The translations under genes and the position numbers were made by a program. A stretch of 64,000 bases of DNA, from NCBI GenBank assembly GCA_015956445.1, contig WIUZ02000014.1, forward strand, positions 372,001-436,000. The letters run 5' to 3'. Positions 59,417 to 64,000 of this stretch are shown in pieces (the first letter of the stretch is position 1; each line of letters opens with the position of its first letter). Source of the DNA: Thelephora terrestris (Eukaryota; Basidiomycota; Agaricomycetes; Thelephorales; Thelephoraceae). The notes under the pieces were generated by a model that was not told the DNA's origin, did not search any database, and saw only the letters and a program-made list of their open reading frames with translations.

Positions 59417-59461
59417 TGTCAGACTCATGCCACTAGTCACGGTAGCGGTATGAGTTTGACA
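59417..59461. repeat. second inverted repeat (15-bp arms, 15-nt loop)
   Basis: TGTCAGACTCATGCC at 59417-59431 pairs with GGTATGAGTTTGACA at 59447-59461 with two G-T type mismatches in RNA terms. It starts one base after the preceding palindrome, so the two form adjacent hairpins. Confidence 0.75.
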
Positions 59462-59491
59462 AACAACGAGTGAGGGAGGGGAAATCCCAGG

Positions 59492-60124
59492 GTGATGGGG
59501 GTAACTGAAAGAGGGTTTATAACAAGCGAGGCTGGGTTGACCTACCAAGCGGACTCTGTGGGACCTTTCTGGTTCTCGATGTTATCGTTTTCCTACTTAC
59601 CTGTTATCAAATGGCAGCCTGATGGCTCCCTCCTCATCAATATGTGCACGGATCACGTTGAACTGCCCAACCTCGCAGTTCGCGTCAGTGCCGTAAGTTC
59701 GTCTCGAAATGGTTGTCGCGTTCTGGGTGCCCAAAAACGCGCCGCGGACGGGCAGCAGCGATCGTCCAGGAGTAGCACGACGCAAGCCACCGCACGACTT
59801 CTGATCGTACCAGGCGCAGCAGTTCCGTCGCGCCAAGCTCACGTAGGGTCTCGATATGCAGTTCAAGTTTACTCACCACGGAGGGGAACTCCCGAGATTC
59901 GCTGGCCAGCCTGGAACTCCGTCTGTGCCAAGTTGGAAATGGAAGTTTTATCGTGGGAAGACTGTCACATTCCCTCGCAGGTATCTGAGATCTTATCGGC
60001 CAGACTTTTCCGTTTTCCGACATCGACATGTAGGCATGAAGCGTTTCCCTGTGAGGAAATGTTTGCTCCGGATCGGGTTGGATTCGCAATCGTGGCGTAC
60101 GGGACTAACTTGAAGGCATTTTGA
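59492..60124 (+). other. 210-codon open frame, probably not a gene
   Basis: An uninterrupted frame begins MMGVTERGFITSEAG and stops at 60124. It lacks recognisable domains or splice-consistent neighbours, and the minus strand is also open over much of it (60089-59685, SVVSKLELHIETLRELG). One of the two may be coding; the evidence is weak for both. Confidence 0.2.
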
Positions 60125-60399
60125 GCCTTCTCAGTCTGCGATTACGAACGTGCGTCGTGGGGTGGTGTGATACAGGCCTCCAGGTCGCTAGTGCTACACC
60201 CACCCCCTCATAGCTGACAAGTATTTGATCGGGCCTCACCCAAAATCAACGTCCGCGGGTGCGTGCATTTTATTGTTCTTATTCTGGCGCTAGGTTTCTG
60301 CTGAGATAAAACACGGCCATACTGTGTGCACGTGCGAGGGTCCGGGAAGGCGGTCCTGAAAGATGGAGAACTTATCAAACTGCTCATGATCGCAGATGC

Positions 60400-61330
60400 A
60401 TTTCCCTTTCTCCCACGCATCATACACCATATATCGTACATCACGTTCCCAGCCCCCGTTCGATTAGACCAAAAGGATCTAAAGTGCTAACTGCAAGGTT
60501 ACAGACCCCCCTATCAGAAAAAAAAATTACATCCCGCCGGACCGCAAAAAGAACCCAACTTAGGTTTTGCGTTCCGGGGATCCATCAAAATTTTCCGCCC
60601 GATGGCACATCCATCAGTAGCAGATAGGATAGGCATCTACGTACTTATGCTGATGTCATGACACGAAAGCAGACGATCAACTTCGAATCCAAAGTTGGAA
60701 AGGTAATCTTTCTCTTTTTGGTATAGGATCCCGGACTTGGGATGGTCGTGTGGAGGATGTCATCGAAAGGGTATGCGCTGATATCAGCCTTCCAGATTTC
60801 AAACCTCTCCCCTGTGAACTGGAGACCACAAGTCCCGCTACGGTGTTCGCAATGGTTATGTGTACGTAGGAGGATGTGGTAAAGTGGCCCTAGAAGATGG
60901 GGGCTTCAATTTTCAAACAGTTTGCAATTTATCGATCCATCTCTCGTACATTACACACCATGCATCATTGCACCAAAGGTTCCCCGTCTCCGTTTGGTCG
61001 GACCGAAAGGATTTCCTGAGCTAGCCTCAAGGTCGCAGACCCCCTATCGGAAAAAAATTCTATCCCGCCGGATCGAAGAAGAACCAATCTTGGGTTTTGC
61101 GATCCGGAGATCTGCCAGAAAGCCCCCCAGCGTGCATATACTGCTCCTCGTTTTAATTCAGAATCCCGAGCTATCGGGGATTCGAGCGAGGGGGCGCCAT
61201 CAGAGGACCTCGCCTCAAATTTCCAATATCGTGAACGGAATCGACCGAGGGACAGAGGATATATGCGGCTGACATCAGCCTCTCTCATCATGCAACCCAT
61301 TCGAACTTTCGAACCGAACCCCTGGCAAGC
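60400..61330. repeat. diverged tandem duplication, unit about 530 bp
   Basis: Two copies (about 60400-60830 and 60940-61330) share in the same order CGTACAT, a CAGACCCCC..TATC(A/G)GAAAAAA block (60502 and 61037), ATCCCGCCGGA, GGTTTTGCG, and later GAT/ACATCAGCCT (60780 and 61271). The copies differ by many substitutions and small indels, so the duplication is old. No coding frame is conserved between them. Confidence 0.65.
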
Positions 61331-64000
61331 GGGAAAGCAAGCAAACTAGGGAACGTTGAACTTAATGGGGCAAGGTTCGAACGCGCGCTGTATACATAAG
61401 GGTTGAACGTTGAGATCCCATTCAGTCAAGCATTCGGTCTGGGCCTCACCGTGTTGCTCTGGTGATCCCGGTATCACTTTGTGAGCCGCGGCGATCACGT
61501 ACAAAATGGTACCGCCACCGTCGGCGGTGTGTATCGGGTGTTCCGAGTCGCCTGATTGAGTTCAAGGGTTTGAGCCTCGAGGTGAGTGTGAAGCCGAACG
61601 TGCTTATGCAACGGGCGCGGACAGTAGATGCTGCGCTGTGCGCTCTACCAACACGGCTGTCACCGAGGGTATTTGAACTAGAGTCCGCGTGGCGTGCCAT
61701 GGGATTTCCATTCCTGAAGTGGAGGGCGCGCTTGCTCTCCTTTCATCGGCAGCGCGATATGAAATAATCGGTGGCGTTCGTAGACGCACGGCCGGCTGGC
61801 TGCGATCACCAGCTCTCAATAATCAGTGTAAAAAGGCTGACAGAAGTTAGTCACTCGGATCTGGACTACGCTGGACTAGCAAAAGAAGCCTACGTGAGCG
61901 GGGTCCAGACAAAGTTATAGCGTAGGTTTGGAGTCCACCTTTTCCCGACCCGGGTTTGTCCAATACCCGTATAACGCTATCCCGTCTTCGCCGAGCCTAA
62001 GGTGGTGGTAGTGCTGTCATATCTTTGTTGTAGGATAGACAATAGTTCGCCGAGCCGTGCGGGAGGTGGGACGACACGGAACGGTCCCTGACCGTGCATC
62101 GGTTTCTAAACGGCCCCTGTGCCGCGTGAAAATTGGCGCATAGGAGCCCGACGGAGGAGCAGAATAAGGAGCAACAGGAGCTGGAAATTGGGCGGTCAGC
62201 ATTTGATCGTCCCTCGCGGGGAGAGTAGCGGGATATCCTGTGGGGAACGCCATCCACAACCGCGCGGTGCTGTATGGTTAAGCTCCAGCGACGCACGGCT
62301 GGGTTGTGAGGAATAGACGCGCGTACCTCGCACGTCCAGCACTACCGAGGCCCCCGAATGTATACCACAAGGACGTCTGCTGTTATCTCTTAGCGTTTGA
62401 TGACGGTAAAGGCTGGCGGAACTCCGCTACAAAGTTTGGTGTAAGCTCCATTTCGCCGTTGTCCGTGGGGGCGTCCTCAGCCCACGGTTTCTGATCTCTG
62501 ATGTCCCTGCGCGTCGATCATTCCTGGTAGCCGCGTGGGATGCGTAAAGAAGCGTAGGGACCCGCATGGCGAGCGTCAGGAGGCGTCAGGAGTCTTGAAA
62601 CGACGGGGTTTTGTCCTCGTCCGTAGTCAACCCTAGCAAAGGAAGCCGTAAGAACGCGGTTTTACCCGTTCTCCGCCGCAGAGAACTGAGACTACTCACA
62701 GAGTCGGTGGATTTCGACAAAGTCGCGTCCATGACGGCTCTGATGAGCGTTACGTAGCCCACTTTGGGAGACCATCTGTCAAAGCGATCCGAGTCCGATA
62801 CGGCTCGGCTATCGGCCTTTCATTGAAGTTTCCAACGAAACGGGTGTCCCGTTTAGCATATATACATATACATATATTTCCATGGGGTCGGAACCTGACG
62901 GTTGGTGTCCAAATGTCCAAAATTTGGACAGCCTAGTGGCTTCGTCATCTTTGCGAGATGCGTAAGAGTGACAAGCGTTGACTATGACGCTTCCGATGTG
63001 TCCGACCTGGCCGGGAACTGCCTTCGGCCTGCGCTCCAATGGGGAGACGGGCAGAAGTTCCGGGAGGCTGTTCAGGGGCTGGCCGCAGCGGAGGAGTATA
63101 CGCAACTGAAGAGAGATAGGAGTGCAGGTCGTTGTAGTCCTTGAAATTCGCCAGCAATACTAGGACATCCCCCTTCAGCCGGATAAAGCTAGGCCGGCAC
63201 GTTCGGTAACATTCATTTTATCCCCGGGAAGTTGACAGGAACTGATGAACCTCAACGAACCCGCTTACACAGAGGTAAGCGGGCGGGATACCCTTCTTGG
63301 TAGGTTCCAGTGGTGTACCACTAGATCAGAAAAACGTTAGTGAGGGCGCTGCGAATTGTGGGTCGTTGTTCCAGGGTCCAGTTATCCGATCTGATGTGTC
63401 ACCACCGCACCAGATATTTAGTCAGGGGCCTGGGTTCCGGAATTTGGGACAGTCGCAGTAGTTGCGGTGCGTGTCGAGACGAGGCGCAGTTGCGATGTTG
63501 GCGCGACGACGCGAGCGTGGCAGGGGTGTGGCAGAAAACGATGAAGGATGACAGCGGTCGCATATGCGCCAGAAGCTCGAGTGTCCAAGATCTCGTTGCC
63601 ACGATTCGGACCATGAAGCCAAGTTGAGGGGTGGATAGCGCTCTTGCACCTCTCAGCGCTCTTGCGTTTGCTGTCGATAACGATATCGAGGGGCGGTTTT
63701 GATTCTACGGCATGGTACCGATCACCTTCCTTCTGTCTCGTACGTTCCATCCGTTGACGGAACAGACTCTCAGATCTCCGTTCTTGCTCCTCTAATAGTC
63801 TATGTCGTGCCCTCCGAGCTCGGAACTCCTTCTGAGAGACCCGGCGCTTGCCCTCACCCCGCCCCTCTCAGTTCTCTCGCTCCCTTTGTTTCAGGCCGAT
63901 ACCAGTGCTGTACGAGGCGTAGCTAATCAGGTTTTCGTTCGAGCGGCAGTGAATGTTCATATTCCCCTTTGTGGGCCCGGGGGGATAGGTGGTAGTTTTG
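61331..64000. other. gene-poor right end
   Basis: No gene, RNA or mobile element could be supported. Several short GC-rich hairpins occur (for example 63260-63283), none distinctive. Confidence 0.5.

Noticed and set aside
63260-63283. 8-bp stem hairpin CCCGCTTA/TAAGCGGG
   Set aside because: Too short to stand out in 64 kb and without a gene end nearby.
1-64000. CRISPR arrays, prokaryotic operons or phage modules
   Set aside because: No regularly spaced repeats; spliceosomal introns throughout show a eukaryotic nuclear genome.

Overview
The window is nuclear DNA of a filamentous fungus, most likely an agaricomycete basidiomycete. Almost every gene is broken by short introns of about 45-65 bases with clean GT..AG ends, genes are compact, and the single-copy markers (CSN1, ISY1, SPP2, RSM25/mS23, GGC1, QTRT2, NoxA) are fungal orthologues. 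Expanded TKL-like kinases with HGD or HGN in place of HRD fit Agaricomycetes. This placement is an inference; no species can be named. No rRNA, tRNA, CRISPR array or intact transposon was found.

Layout. 0-4 kb: 5' part of the COP9 signalosome subunit 1 gene (-) and, divergent from it, a large FHA-domain protein with Ki-67-like features (+). 4.9-7.9 kb: gene K1 (+) with two kinase-like domains. 8.1-9.9 kb: unknown protein (-). 11.2-13.2 kb: monocarboxylate-type MFS transporter MCT-A (+). 13.8-20 kb: ISY1, NADPH oxidase NoxA and mitoribosomal mS23, all (-). 20.3-22.3 kb: MCT-B (-), a paralogue of MCT-A with identical lengths for all 11 coding exons. 23.5-35 kb: a single 15-exon gene (-) for a 3,563-residue hybrid polyketide synthase / non-ribosomal peptide synthetase ordered KS-AT-DH-(cMT remnant)-ER-KR-ACP-C-A-PCP-TE. 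This is the main discovery of the window. 38.9-39.8 kb: small membrane protein (+). 40-43.6 kb: gene K2 (-), a pseudokinase plus kinase with a poly-proline tail. 44-46.8 kb: SPP2 (-) and GGC1 (+). 52.1-53.6 kb: single-domain kinase K3 (-). 55.2-59.1 kb: F-box-like protein (+), unknown 144-residue protein (-), QTRT2 (+). 59.1-64 kb: no convincing gene, but palindromes and a diverged tandem repeat.

How the parts relate. The megasynthase should make one acyl-amino-acid product, released by its own thioesterase. No P450, methyltransferase, stand-alone enoylreductase or pathway transcription factor lies beside it; the only plausible helpers are the adjacent MCT-B and, further away, MCT-A. The kinase and transporter paralogues are arranged as a mirror image around the central block (K1+, MCT-A+ ... 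MCT-B-, K2-), suggesting inverted duplication before or during assembly of the locus. The remaining genes are housekeeping. Coordinates are those of spliced gene models worked out by hand from splice signals and reading-frame continuity; none is checked against RNA.
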